Below the pieces are notes generated by a model, which was given only the letters and a program-made list of their open reading frames with translations, was not told the DNA's origin and did no database searches. A stretch of 64,000 nucleotides of DNA, from contig NZ_FNIQ01000003.1 of NCBI RefSeq assembly GCF_900104025.1, forward strand, positions 682,001 to 746,000, in the 5' to 3' direction. Below, in pieces: positions 54,007-63,827 of the stretch. Source of the stretch: Geodermatophilus sp. DSM 45219. GTDB lineage: Bacteria > Actinomycetota > Actinomycetes > Mycobacteriales > Geodermatophilaceae. Numbering within the stretch: the stretch's first letter is position 1; the number at the start of each line of letters is the position of its first letter. The translations under genes and the position numbers were made by a program.

Positions 54007-55884
54007 TCAGAGGACGTCGAACTCGTTGGACGCCGCCCCGCCCGACAGCAACGCATAGCCCGGGCCGCGGTCGAAGAACGGCTCGTCGCCGGTCCGGGCC
54101 GCCCGCACCGCGTCCCGCAGCGCCCCCGTCGCGCCCTCGTCCGCCGTGCCGTCGTCGCGCACCACCACGCCGTAGTCCGCCCGCGCGCCGGCCACCGAGA
54201 CCTTGCGCCAGGCGACGTCCCGGAGCACCTCGGCGACCGGCCGGTCCAGCGGGTCGCCCCAGCCGCCGCCGCCCGTCGTGCGGATCCGGACGACGGTGCC
54301 GGCGCGCAGCGGCTCGGCGTCGGCGAGCGCGTCGACGTCGTGCTCGTCCGGGCCGCCCGGGTCCACGGTGACCTGGAACGGCCGCCCGGCCCGGCCGCCG
54401 TTGACGCCCCAGCAGGACAGGATCGAGCGGTCGGCGATCGACATGAAGTGCGCGTCGCGCAGCACCCGGATGTGCTTCTCGTAGCCGCAGCCCCCCCGGT
54501 GGCGGCCCGGCCCGCCGGAGTCCAGCGCCAGGCCGAGCCGCTCGACCCGCAGCGGGAAGCGGCTCTCGGTGAACTCGGTGGGCAGGTTCCGCGAGTCCGG
54601 CACGACGTGGATGGTGTCCTCGCCGTCGGCGTAGTACCGCCCGCCCGAGCCGCCGCCGAGCACCTCGCGCATCAGGTAGGGCTCGCCGTCGGCATCGGTG
54701 CCGTAGACGCCGGTGTAGCGGATCGTCTCCTGGTCGGCGGGCATCCGGCCGCCGGTCGCCTTGGCCAGCACCCCGGCCAGGACGCCGAGCAGCCGCAGGA
54801 TGACGAACGTCCGGGCGTTGGTCGGCGCGGGGAAGACCGGGGTGAGCAGCGTGCCCTTCTCCGGGAACCGCATCTCGATCAACGGGACGACGCCCTCGTT
54901 GACGTCGAGCTCGGCCATCCGCTCGGGCGTCTCGGCCAGGTTGCGCAGGACCGGGGCCAGCCACTTCTTGAGGAAGTTGCCGTCGGCGTAGTCCCCGCAG
55001 TGGTTGATCGGCCCCTTCGCCTGCGGCCCGGTACCGGTGAAGTCGATGGTCAGCGGGACGTCGGCGGCCGAGTCCATGGTGAGCGTGATCCGCTGCCGGT
55101 GCAGCGTCGGCGGCTCGACGCCGTCGTGCTCGGCGTAGTCCTCCCACACGTAGGTGCCGTCGGGGATCTGGCTCAGGACCTCCCGCCGGTAGACCTCCGT
55201 GGAGTTGGCCAGGATCGCGTCGAAGCAGGCCTCGACCGCCGCGACCCCGTACCGGTCGAACAGCTCGCCGAGCCGCCGGGCGCCGGCCAGGCAGGCCGAG
55301 CACTCCGCGTCGAGGTCGGCGGCCAGCGAGTCGGGCATCCGCGAGTTGCGGGTCATGATGGCCAGCGCGGCCTCGTTGCGGACGCCGCGGTCCCACAGCT
55401 TGATCGGCGGGACCATCAGGCCCTCCTCGTACACGCTCGTCGCGGCCGAGGGCATCGAGCCGGGCACCGCGCCGCCGATGTCGTCGTGGTGGCCGAACGC
55501 CTGGACGAAGGCGACGACGGTCGGCGTCCCCTCGACGTCGGCGAACACCGGCACGGTGACGCACAGGTCCGGCAGGTGCCCGATCCCGCCCTCGGACAGG
55601 TAGACGTCGTTGTGGAAGTAGACGTCGCCGACGTGCATCGTCCCGATCGGGTGGTCGCGCACCACGGGGTGCACCAGCGCGGAGTACGAGCGACCGGTCA
55701 GCTTGCGCAGCTGCCGGTCGTGGATGCCGGCGCGGAAGTCGTGCGCGTCGCGGATCATCGGCGACCGCGACGTCCGGCCGATCGAGGTCTCCACCTCGCG
55801 CTCGATCGCGGCCAGCGTGCCGGCGACGATCTCCACCAGCACCGGGTCGGCGTCCGATCCGCCATTATCGCGATAAAGGCTCAC
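54007..55884 (-). CDS. Hydantoinase B / oxoprolinase B-type subunit
   Basis: A 625-residue protein of the hydantoinase B/5-oxoprolinase beta family. DPVLVEIVAGTLAAIEREVETSIGRTSRSPMIRDAHDF is the family start. GTMHVGDVYFHNDVYLSEGGIGHLPD, AFGHHDDIGGAVPGSMPS, MIEGLMVPPIKLWDRGVRN-like EEGLMVPPIKLWDRG, and DFTGTGPQAKGPIN follow in order, and TTGGGGWGDPLDRP is near the end. Together with subunit A it uses ATP to open a cyclic amide (hydantoin, 5-oxoproline or similar). GTG 55884 overlaps the hyuA stop (GTGA). Its first codons contain a perfect TTATCGCGATAA palindrome. Confidence 0.9.
   Translation of the reverse strand: MSLYRDNGGSDADPVLVEIVAGTLAAIEREVETSIGRTSRSPMIRDAHDFRAGIHDRQLRKLTGRSYSALVHPVVRDHPIGTMHVGDVYFHNDVYLSEGGIGHLPDLCVTVPVFADVEGTPTVVAFVQAFGHHDDIGGAVPGSMPSAATSVYEEGLMVPPIKLWDRGVRNEAALAIMTRNSRMPDSLAADLDAECSACLAGARRLGELFDRYGVAAVEACFDAILANSTEVYRREVLSQIPDGTYVWEDYAEHDGVEPPTLHRQRITLTMDSAADVPLTIDFTGTGPQAKGPINHCGDYADGNFLKKWLAPVLRNLAETPERMAELDVNEGVVPLIEMRFPEKGTLLTPVFPAPTNARTFVILRLLGVLAGVLAKATGGRMPADQETIRYTGVYGTDADGEPYLMREVLGGGSGGRYYADGEDTIHVVPDSRNLPTEFTESRFPLRVERLGLALDSGGPGRHRGGCGYEKHIRVLRDAHFMSIADRSILSCWGVNGGRAGRPFQVTVDPGGPDEHDVDALADAEPLRAGTVVRIRTTGGGGWGDPLDRPVAEVLRDVAWRKVSVAGARADYGVVVRDDGTADEGATGALRDAVRAARTGDEPFFDRGPGYALLSGGAASNEFDVL
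55865..55876. promoter_or_regulatory. AT-rich 12-bp palindrome at the start of hyuB
   Basis: TTATCGCGATAA is a perfect palindrome inside codons 3-7 of hyuB, unusual in composition for this DNA. It could be an internal operator or chance. No second copy was seen. Confidence 0.3.
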
Positions 55885-57953
55885 CGGGGCGCCCTCTCGA
55901 TCAGCAGGTTCCCGAACCGGTCGACCGTCGCGCGGAAGCCCGGGTGCACCGGGACGGTCGAGCCGAACTCCTCGACCACCGCCGGGCCGGGCACCACGTC
56001 GCCGGGGGCCAGCCGCGGCCGGTCGTAGGTGGGCGTCTCCACCCAGTCGTCGAAGAACACCGGCCGGGAGCCCGTGACGGCCCGGTCCGTCACGGCCCCG
56101 TCCGCCGGCGCCAGGTCCACCAGGTCGGGACGGCGGATCGGCCCGATCCCGCTGACGCGCAGGTTGACCCACTCGACGGCCTGCCGCGGGTCCGCGGCGA
56201 AGTCGTAGCCGTACAGCTGCCGGTGCGCGGCGTGGAAGTCCTGGCCGGCCCGATCGACGGCTGCTGCGTCCAGGTCGCCGTCGGCCACCGGGACCCGGAC
56301 CTCGAACGCCTGGCCCACGTAGCGCAGGTCGGCGCTGCGCTGCACCCGCTGCCGGCCGCGGGGGAAGCCCTCGCCGTCGAGCGACCGGCGGGCCCGGTCC
56401 TCCAGGTCGGCGTAGCCGGCGCGCACCCGGTCGAGGTCGAGGTCGGCGTGCCGCTGGATCGCCGTCTGGACGTGGTCGTTCCGGACGTCGACGGTGAGCA
56501 GGCCGAACGCGCTGAGGTTGCCCGGGTCCGGGGGGACGAGGGTGCGGGGCAGGCCCAGGACGTCCATCAGCCGGCAGGCCAGCAGCGACCCGGAGCCGCC
56601 GAAGGTGGTGAGCGTGAAGTCGCGGACGTCGAGGCCGCGGGCGACGGTCACCTGGCGCAGCGCGTTGGCCTGGTTCCACGCGGAGATCTCGAGGATGCCG
56701 GTGGCGGTGCGCTCGAGGTCCAGCCCGAGCTCCTCACCGAGCTTCTCCAGGCCGGTCCGCGCGGCCGCGACCGACAGCGGGATCTCCCCGCCGAGCAGGT
56801 GCGGCGGGATGCGGCCGAGCACCACGTGCGCGTCGGTGACGGTCGGCTCCGAGCCGCCCGACGGGTAGCAGATCGGCCCCGGGTCGGCGCCGGCCGAGCG
56901 CGGCCCCACCTTGAGCGTGCCCTCGGGTGACAGCCAGGCGATCGAGCCGCCGCCGGCGCCCACGGTGACGACGTCGATCATCGGGATCTTCGACGGGTAG
57001 TCCCCGACCGAGCCCTCGGTGGTGAGCGCGGGCTCCCCGTCCACCACGACCGTGACGTCGGTGGAGGTGCCGCCGCCGTCGCAGGTGAGCACCCGGTCGA
57101 AGCCCGCCGCGCCGGCGACCAGGGCCGCCCCGAGGGCCCCGGCGGCCGGGCCGGACAGCATCGTGGTGATCGGCTGGTGCACGACCTCCTCGGCCGAGAG
57201 CACCCCGCCGTTGCTCTTCATCACGTAGAACGGCACGCCGGGCGCGATGCCGTCGAGCCGCTCCCGGATCGCCGTCACGTACGCGCCCACCCGCGGCTTC
57301 ACCGCGGCGTCGACCAGCGTGGTGACCGACCGCTCGTACTCGCGGTACTCCCGCAGCACCTCGGAGCTGATGCTCACCACGGCGTCCGGGTGCTCCTCGC
57401 GCAGGATCTCGAGCACCCGGCGCTCGTGGGCGTCGTCGGCGTAGGAGTGCAGCAGGCAGACGCCGATCGTGCGGACTCCGGCGGCGCGGAGCGAGCGGGC
57501 GGCGGCACGGGCGTCGTCCTCGTCGAGCGGGCGGACCTCCTGGCCCCGGTGGTCGAGCCGGCCGCGGACGGTGTGCACCAGGTCCGCCGGGACGATCCGC
57601 GGCGGCTTGACCCAGAAGTAGCTGTTGCCGTAGCCGTCGGGCACCGACTGGCGGGCGATCTCCAGCACCGACTCGTAGCCCTCGGTGGTGACGAAGCCGA
57701 TCCGGTCCAGTTCTCCTTGGAGCAGCTGGTTGGTCGCGACCGTCGTCCCGTGGCTGACGGCCGTGACGGCGGTGCCGTCGAGCCCCATCAGGCCGAGCAC
57801 CTTGCGGACGCCGGTGAGGAAGCCCTCCGCCGGGTCGGCCGGGGTGGACGGCGTCTTGGTGGTCGTCGTCCGGCCGGTCGCCTCGTCCACGGCCACCACG
57901 TCGGTGAACGTCCCGCCGGTGTCGATGCCGATGCGGACTCGGCGGGGCTCCAT
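55881..57953 (-). CDS. Hydantoinase A / oxoprolinase A-type subunit
   Basis: A 690-residue protein with the actin-like ATPase fold of the hydantoinase A family. VRIGIDTGGTFTDVVAVDEATG at residues 6-27 is the phosphate-1 motif. VSHGTTVATNQLLQG, YVMKSNGGVLSAEEV, TMLSGPAAGALGAALVAG, VLTCDGGGTSTDVTVVVDG and VTVGAGGGSIAW are the other nucleotide-binding and family blocks. LTTFGGSGSLLACRLMDVLGL ends the core. It forms the ATP-using partner of HyuB. Start ATG 57953 is near-leaderless, with a -10-like TAAGGT at 57967-57962. It is divergent from the ABC transporter operon, sharing a 156-bp region with repeated GATAC motifs. Confidence 0.9.
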   Translation of the reverse strand: MEPRRVRIGIDTGGTFTDVVAVDEATGRTTTTKTPSTPADPAEGFLTGVRKVLGLMGLDGTAVTAVSHGTTVATNQLLQGELDRIGFVTTEGYESVLEIARQSVPDGYGNSYFWVKPPRIVPADLVHTVRGRLDHRGQEVRPLDEDDARAAARSLRAAGVRTIGVCLLHSYADDAHERRVLEILREEHPDAVVSISSEVLREYREYERSVTTLVDAAVKPRVGAYVTAIRERLDGIAPGVPFYVMKSNGGVLSAEEVVHQPITTMLSGPAAGALGAALVAGAAGFDRVLTCDGGGTSTDVTVVVDGEPALTTEGSVGDYPSKIPMIDVVTVGAGGGSIAWLSPEGTLKVGPRSAGADPGPICYPSGGSEPTVTDAHVVLGRIPPHLLGGEIPLSVAAARTGLEKLGEELGLDLERTATGILEISAWNQANALRQVTVARGLDVRDFTLTTFGGSGSLLACRLMDVLGLPRTLVPPDPGNLSAFGLLTVDVRNDHVQTAIQRHADLDLDRVRAGYADLEDRARRSLDGEGFPRGRQRVQRSADLRYVGQAFEVRVPVADGDLDAAAVDRAGQDFHAAHRQLYGYDFAADPRQAVEWVNLRVSGIGPIRRPDLVDLAPADGAVTDRAVTGSRPVFFDDWVETPTYDRPRLAPGDVVPGPAVVEEFGSTVPVHPGFRATVDRFGNLLIERAPR

Positions 57954-57957
57954 GGCC

Positions 57958-58075
57958 GGATACCTTAGGGCTGAGATACCTGCGGGGGAAGTCGGTGGCC
58001 CGGTGCCCGCCACTCGTGGCGTCGGCGAAATCTTTCGGCCGGGGACCTTCACTGTGACTTTGGATACAGGATACG
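57958..58075. promoter_or_regulatory. Divergent promoter region with four GATAC repeats
   Basis: GGATACC (57958-57964) and GATACC (57975-57980) lie at the hyuA promoter. GGATACA and GGATACG follow each other at 58062-58075, about 35 bp before the transporter's first gene. This repeated motif is a candidate binding site for the GntR regulator at the end of the operon. Confidence 0.45.
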
Positions 58076-58109
58076 TTCGCGTCCCGCCCCGGAGCCTCCA
58101 GGAGCCCTC

Positions 58110-59765
58110 ATGTCGCGACCCCCCTCCCTCCCAGCAGGTCGTGCAGGACGGCGGGCACTGGCCGCCACCGGCCTCGCCGTCACGTGCCTGATCGCCGCCT
58201 GCGCGCCCGTCCAGCCGGCAGAGGGGCCGGCGGAGGAGACGACCGGCCAGAGCGTCGGGGAGCCGGCTGACGCCGGCGCCGTCGAGCAGGGCGGGGAGCT
58301 GGTGGTCGCGCTGTCGGCCGAGCCCGACCGGCTGGACCCGGTGACCTCGCGGTCGCTGTACTCCCGGTACGTGTTCCACACGATGTGCGAGAAGCTCTAC
58401 GACCTCGACGAGGACACCGAGATCGTGCCGCAACTGGCGACGGCCCTGCCCGAGGTCTCCGAGGACGGCCTGACCGTCACGATCCCCGTCCGCGAGGGCG
58501 CGCTCTTCGCCGACGGCACCCCGTTCGACGCCGCGGCGGTCAAGACGACCCTGGAGCGCAGCCTCTCGGCGGAGACCTCCGCGCGGCGCGGCGAGCTGGG
58601 GCCGATCACCTCGGTCGAGGCACCGGACCCCACCACGGTCGTCATCACGCTCGCGGAGCCGTTCGCCCCGCTGACCGCCGCGCTGGCCGACCGGGCCGGC
58701 ATGATCCTCAGCCCCACTGCGCTGACCGCGCTGGGCGAGGACTTCGCCACCGCCCCGGTCTGCGTCGGCCCGTTCAAGTTCGTCAACCGCGTCGCGCAGA
58801 ACTCCATCGAGGTCGAGCGCGACCCCAACTACTACGACGCCGACCGGGTCTTCCTCGACCGGATCACCTACCGGATCATCACCGACGCCAGCATCCGCGC
58901 GGCCAACCTGCAGTCCGGCGACGCCCAGGTCGCCGACACGTTGTCCACCCAGGACGTGCCCGGTCTGCGCGACACCGAGGGCATCACCGTGCTGGAGACC
59001 GACTCGCTGGGCTACCAGGGCGTGACGTTCAACGTGGGCAACGTCGACGGCCTCGGGACGCCGCCGGGTGACGTCGGGACGCCGGTGGCCAACGACCCAC
59101 GGGTCCGCGAGGCGTTCGAGCTGTCGGTGGACCGCGAGGGCCTGGTGCAGGCGGTGTTCAACGGGCTGTACAGCCCGGCGTGCTCGCCCATCAGCCCGGA
59201 CAGCGAGTTCAGCAGCGACGCGGCGCAGGCGTGCACCGAGTTCGACCCGGCCCGGTCGCGGGAGCTGCTGGAGGAGGCCGGCGTCCAGCAGCCGTACCCG
59301 TTGTCGATGATCGTGTCGAACAACCCCGACACCCTGCGCCTGGCGCAGGCCCTGCAGGCCAACCTGGAGGAGGGCGGGTTCGCGCTGTCCATCGAACCGG
59401 TGGAGTACTCCTCGCTGCTCGACCAGCAGGACCGCGGCGACTTCGAGTCCCTCCAGCTGGGCTGGTCCGGGCGCGTCGACCCCGACGCGAACATCACCAA
59501 CTTCCTGGGCACCGGCGGGGGGCAGAACGTCGCCGGCTACAGCAACCCCGAGCTGGACACCGTGCTCGAGCAGGCCCGGACGTCCACCGACACCCAGGAG
59601 CGGGTCGCCCTCTACGGGGAGGCGGTCAGCCTGATCCAGGCCGACGACCCGATCGTCTACCTGTACCGGCAGCGCAACCTCAGCGGCGTCACCGACGACG
59701 TGCAGGGCGTCCAGGTGTTCCCGGACGGCGTCCTGCGGGTGGCCTTCGCCGGCCTCACCGGCTGA
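58110..59765 (+). CDS. ABC transporter substrate-binding lipoprotein (peptide/opine/nickel family)
   Basis: A 551-residue SBP_bac_5 protein. ALAATGLAVTCLIAACAP ends in the lipobox I-A-A-C, so it is anchored to the membrane outer face. ELVVALSAEPDRLDPVTSRSLYSRYV is the family start. Further blocks are FADGTPFDAAAVKTTLERSL, GPFKFVNRVAQNSIEVERDPNYY and NDPRVREAFELSVDREGLVQAVFNG. It delivers a peptide-like or cyclic-amide ligand to the permease. ATG 58110 has a CCAGGAG site. It leads the rightward operon that runs to the GntR gene, so its ligand may be the substrate of HyuAB. Confidence 0.92.
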   Translation: MSRPPSLPAGRAGRRALAATGLAVTCLIAACAPVQPAEGPAEETTGQSVGEPADAGAVEQGGELVVALSAEPDRLDPVTSRSLYSRYVFHTMCEKLYDLDEDTEIVPQLATALPEVSEDGLTVTIPVREGALFADGTPFDAAAVKTTLERSLSAETSARRGELGPITSVEAPDPTTVVITLAEPFAPLTAALADRAGMILSPTALTALGEDFATAPVCVGPFKFVNRVAQNSIEVERDPNYYDADRVFLDRITYRIITDASIRAANLQSGDAQVADTLSTQDVPGLRDTEGITVLETDSLGYQGVTFNVGNVDGLGTPPGDVGTPVANDPRVREAFELSVDREGLVQAVFNGLYSPACSPISPDSEFSSDAAQACTEFDPARSRELLEEAGVQQPYPLSMIVSNNPDTLRLAQALQANLEEGGFALSIEPVEYSSLLDQQDRGDFESLQLGWSGRVDPDANITNFLGTGGGQNVAGYSNPELDTVLEQARTSTDTQERVALYGEAVSLIQADDPIVYLYRQRNLSGVTDDVQGVQVFPDGVLRVAFAGLTG

Positions 59766-59771
59766 CCCGGC

Positions 59772-60728
59772 GTGCGTGCCTACCTGCTGCGCAGGCTCTG
59801 GCAGTCGGCGCTGACGCTGGTCCTGGCCACCATCGTGGTGTTCCTCGGGGTGCGCGCGCTCCCCGGGGACCCCGCGCTGGCCTTCGCCGGGGAGGAGCGC
59901 GACCCGGCGTCGCTGGCCGCGATCCGCGCCCAGTACGGCTTCGACGACCCGCTGCTCCTCCAGTACGGGACCTTCGTGGCCAACAGCCTGCAGGGCGACC
60001 TCGGCCGGTCGACCCGCACCGACATCCCGGTCACCGAGATGCTCGCCGCGGCGCTCCCGGTCACCCTGGAGCTGGCGGTGCTGTCGCTGGCCGTGGCGAT
60101 CGTGATCGGCGTCGGCGCGGGGGTGCTCGCGGCGGTGCGGCAGGGCCGGCCGGCGGAGTGGGCCGCCAACGCGGTGGCGCTGCTGGGCCTGTCGGTGCCG
60201 AACTTCTGGCTCGGCCTGATCCTCATCCTCTACCTGGCGGTGGGGGCGGGCCTGTTCCCGGCCTCGGGCTACGTGCCGTTCACCGAGGACCCGCTGGCCA
60301 ACCTGCACCACCTGGTGCTGCCGGCGCTGGTGCTCGGCACGGGCCTGGCGGCGGTGGTGATGCGCCAGACGCGGTCCTCGATGCTGGAGGCCCTGGGCGC
60401 GGACTACATCCGCACCGCCCGGGCCAAGGGCCTGGGCCCGGGGGCGCTGATCGGCCGGCACGCGCTGCGCAACAGCCTGGTCGTGGTCGTCACCATCGTG
60501 GGCCTGCAGCTGGGCGGGCTGATCTCCGGTGCGGTCGTCACCGAGCGGATCTTCGGGCTGCCCGGCTTCGGCAAGATGACGCTGGACGCGGTGTTCCAGC
60601 GCGACTACCCGGTGATCCAGGGCGTCGTCCTGGTGACGGCGTCGGCCTACATCATCGTCAACTTCCTCGTCGACCTGGCGTACTCGCTGATCGACCCCCG
60701 GATCCGGGTGGCAGGAGCCGCGACGTGA
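59772..60728 (+). CDS. ABC transporter permease, DppB-like
   Basis: A 318-residue inner-membrane permease with six helices, of the DppB/OppB type. [30 protein letters not shown] at the N-terminus is typical, as is the [13 protein letters not shown] periplasmic segment. [26 protein letters not shown] is the EAA loop that contacts the ATPase subunits. GTG 59772 is 6 bp after the substrate-binding protein stop. It pairs with the DppC-like permease next to it, overlapping it by 4 bp. Confidence 0.92.
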   Translation: MRAYLLRRLWQSALTLVLATIVVFLGVRALPGDPALAFAGEERDPASLAAIRAQYGFDDPLLLQYGTFVANSLQGDLGRSTRTDIPVTEMLAAALPVTLELAVLSLAVAIVIGVGAGVLAAVRQGRPAEWAANAVALLGLSVPNFWLGLILILYLAVGAGLFPASGYVPFTEDPLANLHHLVLPALVLGTGLAAVVMRQTRSSMLEALGADYIRTARAKGLGPGALIGRHALRNSLVVVVTIVGLQLGGLISGAVVTERIFGLPGFGKMTLDAVFQRDYPVIQGVVLVTASAYIIVNFLVDLAYSLIDPRIRVAGAAT

Positions 60729-61660
60729 CGACCTCGGAGACCACCCCGCCGCAGACCCCCACGGTGGTGCCGGCGCGGGCCGGGCTGGGGGCGGCCGACC
60801 CGCCGCCGCCGGCCGCGCCGGTGCGGCGCCGCCGGGTGCTGCGCCGGCTGCGCCGCAACCCGCTGGGCGTGGTCGGGTTCACCATCCTGGCGGTGGCCGT
60901 CGTGGCCGCCGTGCTGGCGCCGGTGCTCGCGCCGTACCCGCCCGCGCGGGTGGACTTCGACGCGCCCTTCCAGGTGCCGGGGACGGTCGGCTACCTGCTG
61001 GGCACCGACGACCTGGGCCGCGACATCCTCTCCCGCATCCTCTACGGGCTGCGGGCCTCCTTGCAGGTCGGCGTGCTGGCCGTCCTGGTGGCGCTGGCGG
61101 TCGGGGTCCCCCTGGGGCTCGCCGCGGGCTACTTCCGGGCGCTGGACGCGGTCATCTCCCGCTTCACCGACCTGATGCTGGCCTTCCCGTTCCTCATCCT
61201 GGCCGTCGGCCTGGCGGCCATCCGGGGCGCCAGCCTGGGCAACGCCGCCCTGGCGATCGGCATCTCGCAGATCCCCGGGATGATCCGGGTGGTCCGCTCG
61301 GAGACGCTGCGGCTCAAGGGGCTGGACTTCGTGGCCGCATCGATCGTCGACGGCGCCGGCGACCTGTGGGTGCTGGGCCGGCACGTGCTGCCCAACGCCC
61401 TGTCGGCGATCATCGTCCAGGCCACCGTCACCATCCCGGTGGCCATCCTGGGCGAGGCGGTGCTGTCCTTCCTGGGTCTGGGGATCCAGCCGCCGTCCCC
61501 GAGCCTGGGCACCATGCTGTCGGAGGCCCAGCAGTACGCGGCGCAGGCGCCGTGGACCGCCATCGTCCCGGGACTGGCGATCGTCGTGGTCACGCTGGCC
61601 TTCAACCTCTTCGGCGACGCCCTGCGCGACGCCCTGGACCCGCGGGCGTCGCGGCGGTGA
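60725..61660 (+). CDS. ABC transporter permease, DppC-like
   Basis: A 311-residue permease with six helices. An N-terminal cytoplasmic tail rich in Pro and Arg precedes [57 protein letters not shown] and [27 protein letters not shown] (EAA loop) are the family marks. GTG 60725 overlaps the DppB stop (GTGA), and its own stop overlaps the ATPase gene start. Confidence 0.92.
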   Translation: MTTSETTPPQTPTVVPARAGLGAADPPPPAAPVRRRRVLRRLRRNPLGVVGFTILAVAVVAAVLAPVLAPYPPARVDFDAPFQVPGTVGYLLGTDDLGRDILSRILYGLRASLQVGVLAVLVALAVGVPLGLAAGYFRALDAVISRFTDLMLAFPFLILAVGLAAIRGASLGNAALAIGISQIPGMIRVVRSETLRLKGLDFVAASIVDGAGDLWVLGRHVLPNALSAIIVQATVTIPVAILGEAVLSFLGLGIQPPSPSLGTMLSEAQQYAAQAPWTAIVPGLAIVVVTLAFNLFGDALRDALDPRASRR

Positions 61661-62748
61661 CCGGCACGCAGCTGGGTGCCGCCGGCGCGGGGACGGACGG
61701 GGTGGACGGCCCGGGGCGGGGCACGCCGGTGCTCACCGTGCGGGACCTCTCCGTCGGCTTCACCACCGAGGACGGCACCGTCTCCGCGGTGGACGCGGTG
61801 TCCTTCGACGTGTGGCCGGGGGAGGTGCTCGCGGTCGTCGGCGAGTCCGGCTGCGGCAAGAGCGTGACGGCGATGAGCCTGTCGGGACTGCTGCCCCGGG
61901 CCGCCCGGGTGACCGGGTCGGTGCTGCTGGAGGGCACCGAGCTCGTGGGGGCCGGGGACCGCCGGCTGCGCCGCATCCGGGGCGACGACATCGCCTACAT
62001 CTTCCAGGAGCCGATGACCTCGCTGAACCCGGTGTTCACCGTGGGACGGCAGATCATCGAGGTGCTGCGGCTGCACCAGGGCATGAGCCGCAGGCAGGCG
62101 GCGGACCGCGCGGTGGAGCTGCTCACGCTGGTCGGGATCCCCTCGCCGGCGCGGCGGGTGGGGGAGTACCCGCACCAGCTCTCCGGCGGGATGCGGCAGC
62201 GGGTGATGATCGCGATGGCCCTGGCCTGCGACCCCAAGGTCCTGGTCGCCGACGAGCCGACCACCGCGCTCGACGTCACCGTGCAGGCGGCCATCCTGGA
62301 CCTGCTGCGCGACCTGGGCCGGCGGCTGGGCACCGCGATCGTGCTGATCACCCACGACCTGGGGGTGGTGGCCGACATCGCCGACCGGGTCGTGGTGATG
62401 TACGCCGGGCGGGTGGTGGAGACCGCGCCGACGGAGGACCTCTTCGACACCCCCCGGCACCACTACACGACCGGACTCCTCGGCGCGGTGCCCACCGCCG
62501 GACGGCGGGCGTCGAACGGCCGGCTGCAGGAGATCCCCGGGCTGGTGCCGGTGCTCAGCGAGCAGCCCGACGCCTGCACCTTCGCCGACCGGTGCCCCGC
62601 GGCGAGCGACCGGTGTCGCGCCTCCCGGCCGCCGCTGGCGCCGGAGACCACCGACCGGACGGTGCACCGGTTCGCCTGCTGGCACCCCGCCGGACACCGT
62701 GCCGATCTCGCTGCCGAGCCCCCTGTCGACCACCAGGAGCGACCGTGA
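61657..62748 (+). CDS. ABC transporter ATP-binding protein, DppD-like
   Basis: A 363-residue ATPase. [21 protein letters not shown] is Walker [34 protein letters not shown] covers the signature and Walker B with the catalytic Glu, and [14 protein letters not shown] has the switch His. The C-terminal oligopeptide extension contains the Cys-rich [17 protein letters not shown] segment, thought to bind iron-sulfur or metal in this family. GTG 61657 overlaps the DppC stop. Confidence 0.93.
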   Translation: MTGTQLGAAGAGTDGVDGPGRGTPVLTVRDLSVGFTTEDGTVSAVDAVSFDVWPGEVLAVVGESGCGKSVTAMSLSGLLPRAARVTGSVLLEGTELVGAGDRRLRRIRGDDIAYIFQEPMTSLNPVFTVGRQIIEVLRLHQGMSRRQAADRAVELLTLVGIPSPARRVGEYPHQLSGGMRQRVMIAMALACDPKVLVADEPTTALDVTVQAAILDLLRDLGRRLGTAIVLITHDLGVVADIADRVVVMYAGRVVETAPTEDLFDTPRHHYTTGLLGAVPTAGRRASNGRLQEIPGLVPVLSEQPDACTFADRCPAASDRCRASRPPLAPETTDRTVHRFACWHPAGHRADLAAEPPVDHQERP

Positions 62749-63827
62749 GCACAGCCACCGGGACCCCCGGGACGGGGACGGCATCGGTCGACCCGGGCGC
62801 CGGGGAGCCCCCGGCCCTGGAGGTCGAGGACCTCGTCATGCACTTCGGCTCGGTGCGGGCCGTGGACGGCATCTCCATGCGCATCGACCGTGGCCGGGTC
62901 ATGGCCTTGGTGGGGGAGAGCGGCTCCGGCAAGTCCACGGTCGGCCGCTGCATCGTGCGGCTGCTGGAGCCGACCTCGGGCACCGTGCGGCTGGCCGGCA
63001 CCGACGTCACCTCGCTGAGCCGTCGCCGGCTGCGCCCGCACCGGCGGGACGTGTCGATCGTCTTCCAGGACCCGGCCAGCTCGCTGGACCCGCGGCTGAC
63101 CGTCGGCGACATCGTCGGTGAGCCGCTGCGGCTGCTCGGCGGCGACCGGTCCCGCGGGGCCCGGGCACGGCGGGTGGGCGACGTGCTGGAGCAGGTGGGG
63201 CTGCGGCGCCAGGTCGCCGAGCGCTACCCGCACGAGATGTCCGGCGGGCAGCGCCAGCGGGTGAGCATCGCCCGGGCCCTGGTGTCCTCCCCCCGGCTGC
63301 TCATCGCCGACGAGCCCACCAGCGCCCTGGACGTGTCGGTGCAGGCCTCGGTGCTCAACCTGCTGGCCGACCTGCAGCGCGACCTCGGCTTCGCGTGCCT
63401 GTTCATCACCCACGACCTCTCGGCCGTGGAGTACCTCGCCGACGACGTGGCGGTGATGTACCTGGGCCAGCTGGTCGAGCAGGGCACCCGGGCCCAGGTC
63501 TTCGACTCCCCCCGGATGCCGTACACCCAGGCGCTGCTGTCCGCGGCGCCGCTCGCCGACCCGCGCGAGCAGCGCAGCCGCCGGCGGGTCCTGCTGACCG
63601 GCGACATCCCCTCGCCCGTCGACCCGCCGGCCGGCTGCCGCTTCCACACCCGCTGTCCCGTGGCGGTCGAGCGTTGCCGCAGCGAGGTACCCGCGCTGCG
63701 CCTGGTGGCCGGCCGGCGGGTTGCCTGCCACCTGGTGGCCGATGACGGGACCGGACCGGACGTGCGCCTGCTGGGGACCGAGGGCCCGCCCCACCCGGCC
63801 CCCCCGGCGGGCGCCGGGCGACCGTGA
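62745..63827 (+). CDS. ABC transporter ATP-binding protein, DppF-like
   Basis: A 360-residue ATPase that pairs with the DppD-like subunit. [22 protein letters not shown] is Walker [36 protein letters not shown] has the signature and Walker [15 protein letters not shown] has the switch His. The C-terminal [17 protein letters not shown] is the family Cys cluster. GTG 62745 overlaps the DppD stop, and its stop overlaps the GntR start, so all five transporter genes and the regulator appear to be in one transcript. Confidence 0.93.
   Translation: MSTATGTPGTGTASVDPGAGEPPALEVEDLVMHFGSVRAVDGISMRIDRGRVMALVGESGSGKSTVGRCIVRLLEPTSGTVRLAGTDVTSLSRRRLRPHRRDVSIVFQDPASSLDPRLTVGDIVGEPLRLLGGDRSRGARARRVGDVLEQVGLRRQVAERYPHEMSGGQRQRVSIARALVSSPRLLIADEPTSALDVSVQASVLNLLADLQRDLGFACLFITHDLSAVEYLADDVAVMYLGQLVEQGTRAQVFDSPRMPYTQALLSAAPLADPREQRSRRRVLLTGDIPSPVDPPAGCRFHTRCPVAVERCRSEVPALRLVAGRRVACHLVADDGTGPDVRLLGTEGPPHPAPPAGAGRP

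Noticed and set aside
58110-60461. Minus-strand extension of the hydantoinase A frame beyond 57953
   Set aside because: The family start (RIGIDTGGTFTD) lies at ATG 57953. The upstream part is opposite the transporter genes and has no fold.
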